From Eubacteriaceae bacterium (GTDB lineage Bacteria > Bacillota > Clostridia > Eubacteriales > Anaerofustaceae): a DNA stretch of 44,522 bases. The position numbers were made by a program, and so were the translations under genes. Under the pieces are notes generated by a model that was not told the origin of the DNA, did not search any database, and saw only the letters and a program-made list of their open reading frames with translations. This document shows, in pieces, positions 34,732 to 41,831 of this stretch. Numbering within the stretch: position 1 is the first letter of the stretch; each line of letters begins with the position of its first letter. The stretch spans positions 1-44,522 of the forward strand of contig WRIY01000020.1 of the NCBI GenBank assembly GCA_009782515.1. Direction: 5' to 3'.

Positions 34732-35130
34732 CTTTCATGGCATTAAATGCCAATTCATAGGATTATCGAAACCTCGCAGTTTCGCATAATTATTCATTAA
34801 AATGCATAATTGTACTCGTGCCGCATTATGACTATAAACGATGCTGTTCGACACGCTTTCGCCATACTGGACAAAAACGCGTAAAGCATTGCTGACGGCA
34901 ATATACAATTACAGCTTAAATTCGCTGTTTCACGTTTGTCTACATATCGCTATATTTCTACAATTCGCTCTGTTCTAACAACATTGCCTGTTCTAATTAT
35001 ATCAAATATTAACGATATATTTACTATCCTATTGCTGCTTGCTATATAAATAAATCGATTAAAGGGCTTCTGCGGGCTGTTTTAAAAACTTTAATATTGA
35101 TAAAAAAAATGCGATTTGGTATCATCAAAG

Positions 35131-35294
35131 TTATCAACATGTTATCAACATTAATATTTCCATTAATTGACTTATCAACATGTTATCAACATTTTTATGA
35201 AAGTTATCAACATTTTTTTGGAGTTATCAACATTTTTGAGAAAGTTATCAACATGTTATCAACATCCGAAAAGTTATCAACATAGTTATCAACA
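35131..35294 (+). promoter_or_regulatory. oriC: oriC, left half: ten TTATCAACA DnaA boxes upstream of dnaA
   Basis: Exact TTATCAACA copies, all plus strand, start at 35131, 35142, 35172, 35183, 35204, 35224, 35245, 35256, 35274 and 35286. Steps are 11, 30, 11, 21, 20, 21, 11, 18 and 12 bp, so most sit on the same helical face. All differ from the classical TTATCCACA at position 6 (C to A). The last box ends just before the dnaA ribosome site, so DnaA binding would also repress its own gene. Confidence 0.9.
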
Positions 35295-35308
35295 TAGGAG
35301 TAGAGGCA

Positions 35309-36688
35309 ATGGAAATTATACTTTCTCACTGGGATCGCGCAAAAATGTATATTAAGGAAGAATTGACGCCCGTTGTCTTCTCCGAATACATCGAGCCATT
35401 GATTCCTTTGCATTTTGATGATGAGAATTTTGTCCTAAAAGTCGACGAAGAGTACAAGATTTCGCTAATTGAGCAGCAGTACCATTTCTTGATTCTGAAA
35501 TCAATGAGATTTGTAACAGGCGGCAAATCTATAAACATACGCTATGTTCTTGACCCCTCTGACTACTCAGAGGCGGCTATGACCACAGCGCCTGAAAATG
35601 CTGCTGAACCGGAGATATTGGAGGATTCCGCCTCTATGCCCGATCTGATGGGCCAAGACTCTGGCGAAGGGTTTAGCTCAAAATATACTTTTGAGTCTTT
35701 CGTTGTTGGTTCCAATAACCGCCTTGCCCATGCTGCTGCGGTTGCAGTCGCACAGAATCCGGGCAAAAAATATAACCCGCTGTTTATATATGGCGGGGTA
35801 GGCCTGGGCAAGACGCACCTTATGCATGCAATTGCACAGCAAGTTCTGAAAACCAATCCGGGTTTCAAGGTATCGTTCGTGTCCAGTGAGAAGTTCACCA
35901 ACGAGTTCATCGATGCCATACGCAAGGAGTCAAATATTCAGTTCAGGTACAAATATCGATCCATCGATATGCTGCTGGTTGACGATATACAATTCCTCTC
36001 CGGCAAGGAGGGTACACAGGAGGAATTCTTCCACACTTTCAATGATCTATACGGATCGGGCAGCCAGATTATTATGACCTCAGATAAGCCTCCAAAAGAC
36101 ATACCGGGCTTTGAAGAGCGCTTGAGAAGCCGTTTTGAGTGGGGCCTGTCCTGCGACATAACCCCTCCGAATTTCGAAACCAGAGTAGCAATACTTAGAA
36201 AAAAAGCTGAAGAAGAGAAATTCGCAGTATCTGATGACATCCTTGAGATCATCGCCCGCCAAGTCGAATCAAATATTCGAGAGCTGGAAGGCATGCTTAC
36301 TAAAGTAAAAATAATGCAGCAGCTCCAAACTGCCCCAATTACACTCGAACAAGTGGAGATCAGCCTTGGGGCCACTGTAGATCCGCCTGCCAAGCCAATT
36401 TCCATCGATATCATCATCCAGACAACAGCAAGAAATTACTCTGTATCTTTTGGGGATATTGTCGGACAAAAGAGAACGAACGTGATTGCAGAAGCGCGCC
36501 AAATAGCCATGTACTTCGCAAGAACGCATACAGAGCTGTCTTTGCAGGCTATAGGCAATGCTTTTGGAGGCCGGGACTACTCAACGGTCATTCACGCATG
36601 CACTAAGATTAAGCAAAAAGTACAACGCTCTCCTGAGTTCAAAAACACTCTGGACGAGATTTTTGAAGAAATATTAAATCGTTCATAA
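35309..36688 (+). CDS. dnaA: Chromosomal replication initiator protein DnaA
   Basis: AAA+ initiator of 459 residues. Domain I (about 1-80) is divergent, domain II is a short acidic linker, and domain III has Walker A GGVGLGKTH (162-170), Walker B LLVDDIQFLSGKEGTQEEFFHTFN, and the arginine-finger box FEERLRSRFEWGL. Domain IV (about 365-459) holds the helix-turn-helix. There the usual DHTTV base-reading segment is D423-Y-S-T-V427, within FGGRDYSTVIHACTKIKQKV. This pairs with a non-classical box sequence on both sides of the gene. AGGAG precedes the ATG by 8 nt. Neighbours rnpA/rpmH and recF/gyrB, common beside dnaA, are absent from this window. Confidence 0.97.
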   Translation: MEIILSHWDRAKMYIKEELTPVVFSEYIEPLIPLHFDDENFVLKVDEEYKISLIEQQYHFLILKSMRFVTGGKSINIRYVLDPSDYSEAAMTTAPENAAEPEILEDSASMPDLMGQDSGEGFSSKYTFESFVVGSNNRLAHAAAVAVAQNPGKKYNPLFIYGGVGLGKTHLMHAIAQQVLKTNPGFKVSFVSSEKFTNEFIDAIRKESNIQFRYKYRSIDMLLVDDIQFLSGKEGTQEEFFHTFNDLYGSGSQIIMTSDKPPKDIPGFEERLRSRFEWGLSCDITPPNFETRVAILRKKAEEEKFAVSDDILEIIARQVESNIRELEGMLTKVKIMQQLQTAPITLEQVEISLGATVDPPAKPISIDIIIQTTARNYSVSFGDIVGQKRTNVIAEARQIAMYFARTHTELSLQAIGNAFGGRDYSTVIHACTKIKQKVQRSPEFKNTLDEIFEEILNRS

Positions 36689-36694
36689 TTTAAG

Positions 36695-36818
36695 TTATCA
36701 ACATAGATCAAAAGTTATCAACATGTTATCAACATGTTATCAACATGTTATCAACATATAAATGGCCTGTTTTGGCGCTTGGTTGAGCCATTTCAAAAAG
36801 TTATCAACAGTATCAACA
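36695..36818 (+). promoter_or_regulatory. oriC: oriC, right half: DnaA boxes between dnaA and dnaN
   Basis: Exact plus-strand TTATCAACA copies start at 36695, 36715, 36726, 36737, 36748 and 36801, with a near-copy GTATCAACA at 36810. Four of them are in steps of exactly 11 bp. With the upstream set this forms a bipartite origin flanking dnaA, as in Bacillus-type chromosomes. The dnaN promoter must lie within or just after it. Confidence 0.88.
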
Positions 36819-36875
36819 TACCTATTACTACGACTACGAAACCAGATCATATAATAAAGAGCAACGGAGAAGCAC

Positions 36876-37985
36876 ATGAAGATTTCTGCCCCCTCAAAGG
36901 ACCTGCTAAAGGCCGCGAATTCCGTCTCGAGATCAGTACCAACAAAAACTACAAACCCAATTCTGTCATGCGTGCACATTCAAGCCCGGAACGGAAGGCT
37001 GACTTTGTCCGGCACCGACGGAGAGCTGGCCGCCATCTCGTCCATGCCAGCTGAAGTGATCGCAGAAGGCGAGGCTTTGATCCAGATGCGGACCATGGCC
37101 GATCTTCTCAGAACCTATTCCGAAGAAAGCACTGTTGAGATCTCTTGCGACGAGAGCTCTGTTGTTCGCTTTGCCACCCCGTCCTCTGACGTAAAGATCC
37201 AAGGCCGAAGCGTCAGCGAGTACCCCCTCCCGGAACTTGCCGCCCTGACCAGCTCTGTCGCTTTGGATGCCGAAATGCTAAGCAGGATGATTAGGGAGAC
37301 AGTCTTCGCAGCATCAAAGCTTGAAGGATCTTCCCAAAGCCCCTCTGCCATGACAGGGGAGCTGGTTGAAATTGATAGCGGCATGCTTCGCATTGTTGCC
37401 CTCAATGGATTCCTTATGGCTATCAGGCAGGAAGCTTTGGCTATAGACAGCGAAATGAAGTGCGTTGTCCCGGCTAGAGCCCTTAGCGAACTGGTCCGGC
37501 TTTTGTCCCAGGAAGAAGGCGAAGTGCATATCGAGATAGGAAGAAGCAGGTTTATAGCATCATTCGGCGATACCCAGCTGCAGTCTTCGCTGCTAAGCGG
37601 AGAGTTCATAAACTACAGCTCAATAATACCCAAGGACGCTAATACAATCATTAAGGCAAGCGTTCCTGAGCTGCTTGAAAGCCTTGAAAGAGCCAGCCTT
37701 ATGAGCGATGAAAAGAGCGTTTCAGTTGCATACTTTAAAGCATCAGGCACTGTTCTGCAGATTCGCAGCGAAAACAGCGATGGAAGCGTCAGCGATGAGC
37801 TTAGCGTACAGCTGGGAGGGGAAGAGATAGAAATAGCCTTTAACAGCAAGTTTCTCATTGAGATCCTAAAGGCAGTTCCTGATGAAAGAATAGTCATGGA
37901 GTTTTCCAACCCGCAAAGCCCGGGCCTTATAAAGCCTGTTGGATCAGAGAACTACCTTTACTTGATTATGCCTGTTAGGCTATGA
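36876..37985 (+). CDS. dnaN: DNA polymerase III beta sliding clamp
   Basis: Beta clamp of 369 residues, the processivity ring for replicative polymerase. The N-terminus MKISAPSKDLLKAANSVSRSVPTKTTNPILSCVHIQA and the end NPQSPGLIKPVGSENYLYLIMPVRL, carrying the conserved C-terminal MPxRL, are typical. The three-domain length is normal. ACGGAG precedes the ATG. It follows dnaA after a 187-nt gap filled by DnaA boxes. No recF or S4-domain YaaA gene follows; a terminator and unrelated small genes do. Confidence 0.96.
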   Translation: MKISAPSKDLLKAANSVSRSVPTKTTNPILSCVHIQARNGRLTLSGTDGELAAISSMPAEVIAEGEALIQMRTMADLLRTYSEESTVEISCDESSVVRFATPSSDVKIQGRSVSEYPLPELAALTSSVALDAEMLSRMIRETVFAASKLEGSSQSPSAMTGELVEIDSGMLRIVALNGFLMAIRQEALAIDSEMKCVVPARALSELVRLLSQEEGEVHIEIGRSRFIASFGDTQLQSSLLSGEFINYSSIIPKDANTIIKASVPELLESLERASLMSDEKSVSVAYFKASGTVLQIRSENSDGSVSDELSVQLGGEEIEIAFNSKFLIEILKAVPDERIVMEFSNPQSPGLIKPVGSENYLYLIMPVRL

Positions 37986-38214
37986 GGCTGGCAATAAGGG
38001 CACAGGTCAAGGGCGGTGGTTAGGCGCAACATGCGGAGGAGTTTGCGATTCGGTGCTTCTGCGAACGTAGCCTGGTTTATGCAGGCAGCATTTCTTATGC
38101 AGAAAGCTGGCTGTTCTATAAAGCATGAAATCGATCAATTTCTATTATGCAGCAACTGTTATATTTAAGTAGGATTCACCTTTTCCCCTTTTTGCCAACC
38201 ATAGATTTCGGCAT

Positions 38215-38237
38215 GCGCCATAAGGCGCTTTTTTTTT
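38215..38237 (+). terminator. Rho-independent terminator downstream of dnaN
   Basis: GCGCC, loop ATAA, GGCGC and nine T (38229-38237). It lies 230 nt after the dnaN stop and ends the dnaA-dnaN transcription unit. The rest of the ~430-nt gap up to 38417 shows no gene; a small CCGCA/TGCGG stem sits just before the next ribosome site. Confidence 0.85.
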
Positions 38238-38416
38238 CACGCAAAAAACTCTCATAACAGCTTAATACATCATCACATTCACTCGATAGAACCATAGTAT
38301 ATTGCGAACCATCTTTTATTAGCAAAGCCGTTATATGCACTAACGGTTTGTAAAAAGACAATACAGATAAATAGCTAACCCGCAAATATAACTGCGGTTT
38401 ATAAGGAGGATTACTT

Positions 38417-38851
38417 ATGTGCAATAGTTGCAATGTTAGAAGAAAATGCAAATGTTCGTGCAAAGCTACATGCGCAGCTCCGAAACCCGCTGCATGCACG
38501 TGCAGTGCTTGCACACCAGTGGTGGCAGCCCCACCTGCATGCACATGCAGCGCTTGCTGCCCGCCAGCACCAGCTCCACCAGCACCAACACCAGCTCCAC
38601 CAGAAACATGCTCTATACCAATAGCTATCCAAGTAGTGCCCGTATGCCAGCCGGCATGCCCTCCATGCCCTCCATGCCCTCCGAGCACAACTACACCGGA
38701 TGATTGCGAGCCTGCTATATGCGAAGATCCCAAAAAATGCAGTGACGAATGCTGTGATGGCTTTAGCTTATGCCTTTCATTAGGCTGCTGTGTATTTGAA
38801 GCTATTAGCGACATGGTGAGCACCTTTATAGTAGCAAGCGCAGGAACATGA
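38417..38851 (+). CDS. Extremely cysteine- and proline-rich small protein, unknown function
   Basis: Protein of 144 residues with about 26 cysteines and a Pro/Ala-rich middle. The N-terminus MCNSCNVRRKCKCSCKATC is followed by two CTCSAC units separated by Pro/Ala stretches, then CPPCPPCPP and a C-terminal part with ECCDGFSLCLSLGCCVFEAI. No signal peptide. A perfect AAGGAGG lies 7 nt before the ATG. Spore-coat or exosporium cross-linked proteins and metallothionein-like proteins have such composition. I cannot assign it to a family. It is the first of three consecutive small genes on the same strand. Confidence 0.65.
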   Translation: MCNSCNVRRKCKCSCKATCAAPKPAACTCSACTPVVAAPPACTCSACCPPAPAPPAPTPAPPETCSIPIAIQVVPVCQPACPPCPPCPPSTTTPDDCEPAICEDPKKCSDECCDGFSLCLSLGCCVFEAISDMVSTFIVASAGT

Positions 38852-38970
38852 TAACTAGGTAAGTTTTAAAAAGCAAATAACTATTTGCATAGAAAACATG
38901 CAACACTAACATTTAAGGCGAGGCAGCTTTGCTGCCCGCCATTCGTAAAAATAAAGCGGAGACAAATGCA

Positions 38971-39186
38971 GTGCAATCAAATATAAATATCGACGTTGTT
39001 TCCATGCTAAATGATAAAAGGTTTCTTGAGTCAGGCTCAAAGCTGCTAGTTCAATTAAACAGCATGGACTCAGAACTAAAATTCGCAGCGATCTTAAGCT
39101 TGCTAAATAATATTCTTAGTAATAATAAAAACGGAATGCCAATGGACGAAAGCATTATTCGCGCTTTTGAGCAAGTGGCTACATAA
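38971..39186 (+). CDS. Short helical protein of unknown function
   Basis: Protein of 71 residues starting at GTG 38971, chosen because GGAG (38958-38961) is 9 nt upstream; TTG 38929 would give 85 residues but starts inside a GGCAGC/GCTGCC hairpin. The sequence is helix-rich: INIDVVSMLNDKRFLESGSKLLVQLNSMDSELKFAAILSLLNNILSNNK, with amphipathic character. No recognised domain. It lies between the Cys-rich gene and the acidic repeat gene, 119 nt and 63 nt away, probably in one transcript. Confidence 0.55.
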   Translation: MQSNINIDVVSMLNDKRFLESGSKLLVQLNSMDSELKFAAILSLLNNILSNNKNGMPMDESIIRAFEQVAT

Positions 39187-39249
39187 TAATCGATTCAGAA
39201 GTTAGAAGTTATATATTGCCAATGGCAATATATCAATATGAGGTAAAAA

Positions 39250-39747
39250 ATGTCAACGAATACCCAAGTACCTGATCCCGAAAATACCCCACAAACGAGC
39301 ATTTCTAGCAAAGTTCGCAGCTTGATAGCTGAACTAAAAGCTCAAACTCCCTTTCAAGGGATAATGAATGCAATTATTAAACCAATCGAGTCATTAGTAA
39401 AAATAATAGAAAAAGTTGCTAATACGATTGGCAATGCAGTAAGCCCTAAAGCTGATCCAACACCCACCCCCGGAGCCGCTAGCGAAACTGGCAGCGAATT
39501 AGCTGCCAGCGAAACTGAAACTGCAACTGGAAACGAAACTAGCAGCGAAACCGGCGATGCTGCCGGTGCCGATACTACTGGCCCAACCGGCGCTAGCGAG
39601 ACTGAAGGCGGCGAATCCGGAAGCGGTGAGACAGCTGGTGAGACAGCTGGTGAGACAGCTGGTGAGACCGGAAACGATGGCCCTGGCGAAACAGATCCTG
39701 AAGACGGAGAACCTGAGGGCGGAGAGCCAGATGACGGCGACTTTTAA
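39250..39747 (+). CDS. Acidic Gly/Glu/Thr/Ala-rich low-complexity protein
   Basis: Protein of 165 residues. An N-terminal amphipathic helical part (about 18-70: KVRSLIAELKAQTPFQGIMNAIIKPIESLVKIIEKVANTIGNAV) is followed by a disordered, strongly acidic tail of SETGSE, ETAT, GESGSGETAGETAGE and GEPEGGEPDDGDF type. GAGGT precedes the ATG. No signal peptide and no catalytic motif. Third gene of the small cluster, and followed by a terminator. The tail composition resembles spacer regions of coat or matrix proteins, but this is only compositional. Confidence 0.6.
   Translation: MSTNTQVPDPENTPQTSISSKVRSLIAELKAQTPFQGIMNAIIKPIESLVKIIEKVANTIGNAVSPKADPTPTPGAASETGSELAASETETATGNETSSETGDAAGADTTGPTGASETEGGESGSGETAGETAGETAGETGNDGPGETDPEDGEPEGGEPDDGDF
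39625..39668 (+). repeat. 12-nt tandem repeat GGTGAGACAGCT
   Basis: Three perfect copies (39625-39660) and a partial fourth encode Gly-Glu-Thr-Ala. Identity at the nucleotide level implies recent slippage; the repeat stays in frame. Confidence 0.9.
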
Positions 39748-39778
39748 GTGACATGCATTTCAATCTATTTCAAAGATA

Positions 39779-39804
39779 AAAGGCAGCTACAAAAAACTGC
39801 CTTT
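39779..39804. terminator. Terminator between convergent small-gene cluster and degV
   Basis: AAAGGCAG and CTGCCTTT enclose a 10-nt loop and are flanked by T on the plus side and by a matching A-run on the other. It probably works in both directions. Confidence 0.8.
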
Positions 39805-39837
39805 TTATACGTTTTGCACCTAAATTTTTACTTAGCT

Positions 39838-40668
39838 TTAAATATTTACTATTAAAGCGCCCTCATTTGCATAAATAGAGGACAGCCCGCCCATCGGCAT
39901 AACATGGGCTTCTTCGAAGCCCTCATGCGGGGCAAGCATGCTGAACAGCTCTTCTGCCCTCTCAGGGCAGTTGCAGTGCGATATAAGCAATGGCCCTTTG
40001 TTCTGCCACTGCCTTATGTTCTCAGCCAGCTTCTCAAGCGCCTTTTTGAATGTCCTTGCCCTGTCAAAAAGGCCTATCTGCCCATCCGGAGTCGCTTCAA
40101 GCAAAGGCTTTATGTGCAGAAATGAAGCAAAAATGCTCTCAAGCCTGCTCATTCTGCCATTCTTTCTGAGAGTTTCGAGGTTGTCAAGCAAAAACACCAG
40201 GCGATCACTGTCCCTTACCTTGAGCACATGCTCAAGCGTATCATCAAAGCTGGCGCCAGCTGACTCCATCTTTCGCATTTCATAAGCAAGCCGCGTTTCG
40301 CCTGTCGAAGCTGAGAGGCTGTCAATGGCAGCTGCTTTCATATGAGGGTATTTCTCAAGCACGTCAGCGCATGCCATTTGGGCCATGTCAAACGCTGCGC
40401 TCAAGCCGGAGGTTATTGTAATAAAGAAAACGCCTTCAGCACTTGGATCAACATATTTTGCAAATTCATACGGCGCAGGCGCTGCTGTATGCGCTACTGT
40501 TTCGCACGCGGCGACTTTGCGCATTAAATCCTTGACGTCAATGTTCTCATCGTCAATAAAATCATCTGTCCCTACAGTAATCCTAAACGGCGCTTTGTGC
40601 ACTTGCAGCCGTTCTTCCAGCTCGGTGTTTACATCGAGGCTGCTGTCTGCAATTATTTGAAAACGCAT
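39838..40668 (-). CDS. DegV family fatty-acid-binding protein
   Basis: Protein of 276 residues of the DegV/FakB type, which binds a fatty acid between two domains and presents it to a FakA kinase. Motifs: MRFQIIADSSLDV start, FFITITSGLSAAFDMAQMA (ligand-contacting Ser/Thr), IDSLSASTGETRLAYEM, and FLLDNLETLRKNGRMSRLESIFASFLHIKPLLEATPDGQI. AAGGAATT lies before the ATG at 40668; the longer frame to 40719 runs through the SRP RNA and is rejected. It starts 13 nt after the probable SRP RNA 3' end, so both may come from one promoter. No fakA is in view. Confidence 0.9.
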   Translation of the reverse strand: MRFQIIADSSLDVNTELEERLQVHKAPFRITVGTDDFIDDENIDVKDLMRKVAACETVAHTAAPAPYEFAKYVDPSAEGVFFITITSGLSAAFDMAQMACADVLEKYPHMKAAAIDSLSASTGETRLAYEMRKMESAGASFDDTLEHVLKVRDSDRLVFLLDNLETLRKNGRMSRLESIFASFLHIKPLLEATPDGQIGLFDRARTFKKALEKLAENIRQWQNKGPLLISHCNCPERAEELFSMLAPHEGFEEAHVMPMGGLSSIYANEGALIVNI

Positions 40669-40680
40669 AATTCCTTCTTT

Positions 40681-40949
40681 AGCTGCACACCCTTCTTTGA
40701 GCCTCACTTGACATGCCATTTCCCGAAAATCTGCTCAAAACAGGCTGCTTCGCGGCACACATGCCTCTCCCCATACCGCTGCTTCCTTCCGGACCTGACG
40801 GGGTTAAAGGCGGCACGTTGCACGAAACCCGCTTCTCATCACAAATCGGCGGGCACTCTTCATGCAAGATAAACCCGAGGAAGGGGATTCGGCCCTGCTA
40901 TGGCGGATTGCAGGTACAGGGCACCGCCAGCTCCCCACTTAGTGCAGCT
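40681..40949 (-). ncRNA. ffs: Signal recognition particle RNA (large, Alu-domain type)
   Basis: The minus strand carries the universal SRP domain GTCAGGTCCGGAAGGAAGCA. The 5' part reads GGTGCCCTGTACCTGCAATC and AGCAGGGCCGAATCCC, which closely match the Alu domain of Bacillus scRNA. The ends AGCTGCAC (5', at 40949) and GTGCAGCT (3', at 40681) are complementary and fix the boundaries. The length of ~269 nt is the Firmicutes long form. It pairs with Ffh for co-translational targeting. Confidence 0.95.
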
Positions 40950-40955
40950 TTTTTG

Positions 40956-40984
40956 ATTATAGATACAACATAAGCCGGAATCAA
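40956..40984 (-). promoter_or_regulatory. Promoter of SRP RNA
   Basis: On the minus strand TTGATT, a 17-nt spacer and TATAAT. The RNA 5' end predicted by pairing lies 7 nt downstream of the -10, which independently supports both calls. Confidence 0.85.
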
Positions 40985-41101
40985 GCCTGCAATCAGAGAA
41001 ATAGGCCATATACCCAAAAATCAGCATGCATTTTGCCAACTCGCAAAGCCGCCAGGGCAAAAAGCATGCAAAAAGCGTTTGATATTGCCGCCAAACGCTT
41101 A

Positions 41102-41133
41102 TTGACAAGCACTTTTCAGGATGATATTATAAT
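41102..41133 (+). promoter_or_regulatory. Promoter of the str operon
   Basis: TTGACA (41102-41107) with a 17-nt spacer to TATTAT (41125-41130); the overlapping TATAAT at 41128 would need a 20-nt spacer. The resulting rpsL leader is about 200 nt. Confidence 0.7.
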
Positions 41134-41160
41134 TAGGCCGAAAAGGCGCTAATTTTATTG

Positions 41161-41208
41161 CGCTCTATTAGCCAGCCCGGCAGCCTGATCACTGCCCGGC
41201 TCAGAGCG
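41161..41208 (+). promoter_or_regulatory. Leader hairpin upstream of rpsL
   Basis: CGCTCT (41161-41166) pairs with AGAGCG (41203-41208), enclosing AGCCCGGCAG and CTGCCCGGCT (9 of 10 pairs) with an 8-nt loop. It lies in the 5' leader of the str operon with no T-tract, so a regulatory structure or RNA-stability element is more likely than a simple terminator. Confidence 0.5.
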
Positions 41209-41346
41209 ATGAACCGCAAAAATACATCCAAGGTAATCCCAGCCCTATGCCACACAGGATAAAGCTGGCTATAAACTTGTCAATTTCTGCGTTTTGCGCG
41301 GTAATTTTTATATCATATATATTTTTATAGGAAAGGAGAAAGCATC

Positions 41347-41721
41347 ATGCCCACGATAAACCAAATAATTCGCAAGCACCGCGATAAAGTGGTATACAAA
41401 ACAAAAACGCCTGCGCTAAAGGGCAATCCCCAAAAAAGAGGCGTATGCACCGTAGTAAGGACAGCAACGCCCAAGAAGCCAAATTCAGCGATGCGCAAAA
41501 TCGCCAGAGTCAGGCTCTCAAACGGGATTGAAGTCACAGCCTACATTCCGGGAATCGGCCACACCCTTCAAGAGCACTCTGTCGTCATGATAAAGGGCGG
41601 AAGGGTTAGAGACCTGCCTGGCGTTCGCTACAAGATCATACGCGGAACCCTGGAAGCAACCGGAGTAAACAAGCGCATGAAGGCCAGATCGAAATATGGC
41701 GCCAAAATGCCAAAAAAATAA
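41347..41721 (+). CDS. rpsL: 30S ribosomal protein S12
   Basis: Decoding-centre ribosomal protein of 124 residues. [41 protein letters not shown] and [30 protein letters not shown] are diagnostic. Lys43 of the PKKPNSA loop is wild type. Position 88, Lys in most bacteria, is Arg (GGRV-R-DLPG, codon AGA); K88R is a known streptomycin-resistance change in rpsL of other species. AAAGGAG precedes the ATG. First gene of the str operon. Confidence 0.97.
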   Translation: MPTINQIIRKHRDKVVYKTKTPALKGNPQKRGVCTVVRTATPKKPNSAMRKIARVRLSNGIEVTAYIPGIGHTLQEHSVVMIKGGRVRDLPGVRYKIIRGTLEATGVNKRMKARSKYGAKMPKK

Positions 41722-41800
41722 TAAACACTAAGCTATCGCTTAAATAAATAAATAAGCGCACGAGCGGCGCTCCGCTGATGCGGGATGCGCCGAGTACCCG

Positions 41801-41814
41801 TGAAAATATTTTCA
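41801..41814 (+). promoter_or_regulatory. 14-bp palindrome in the rpsL-rpsG intercistronic region
   Basis: TGAAAATATTTTCA is a perfect palindrome just upstream of the rpsG ribosome site. In E. coli ribosomal protein S7 represses by binding this intercistronic region; whether the same happens here is inference. Confidence 0.4.
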
Positions 41815-41831
41815 TCAACAGGAGGGAAGGC

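Larger units (their letters stand above)
33802..35130. other. Long AT-rich gene-free region left of oriC
   Basis: About 1.3 kb without a supported gene. Its left part holds a decayed coding fragment, its middle is low-complexity AT-rich DNA, and 34703-34731 carries two inverted DnaA boxes. The stretch just before 35131 is AT-rich (TATATAAATAAATCGATTAA near 35042) and could include the unwinding element, although I cannot place it exactly. Confidence 0.5.

Noticed and set aside
35097..35355. Plus-strand frames across the DnaA boxes encoding VINMLST-type repeats
   Set aside because: They are translations of the TTATCAACA array with no ribosome site and overlap the dnaA leader.
38176..38823. 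Minus-strand frame opposite the Cys-rich gene
   Set aside because: A shadow of the Cys/Pro-rich coding sequence; it also runs through the dnaN terminator.
40719..40872. Short frames across the SRP RNA and an extended DegV N-terminus
   Set aside because: The sequence is fully explained by the SRP RNA, and DegV has a good start at 40668.
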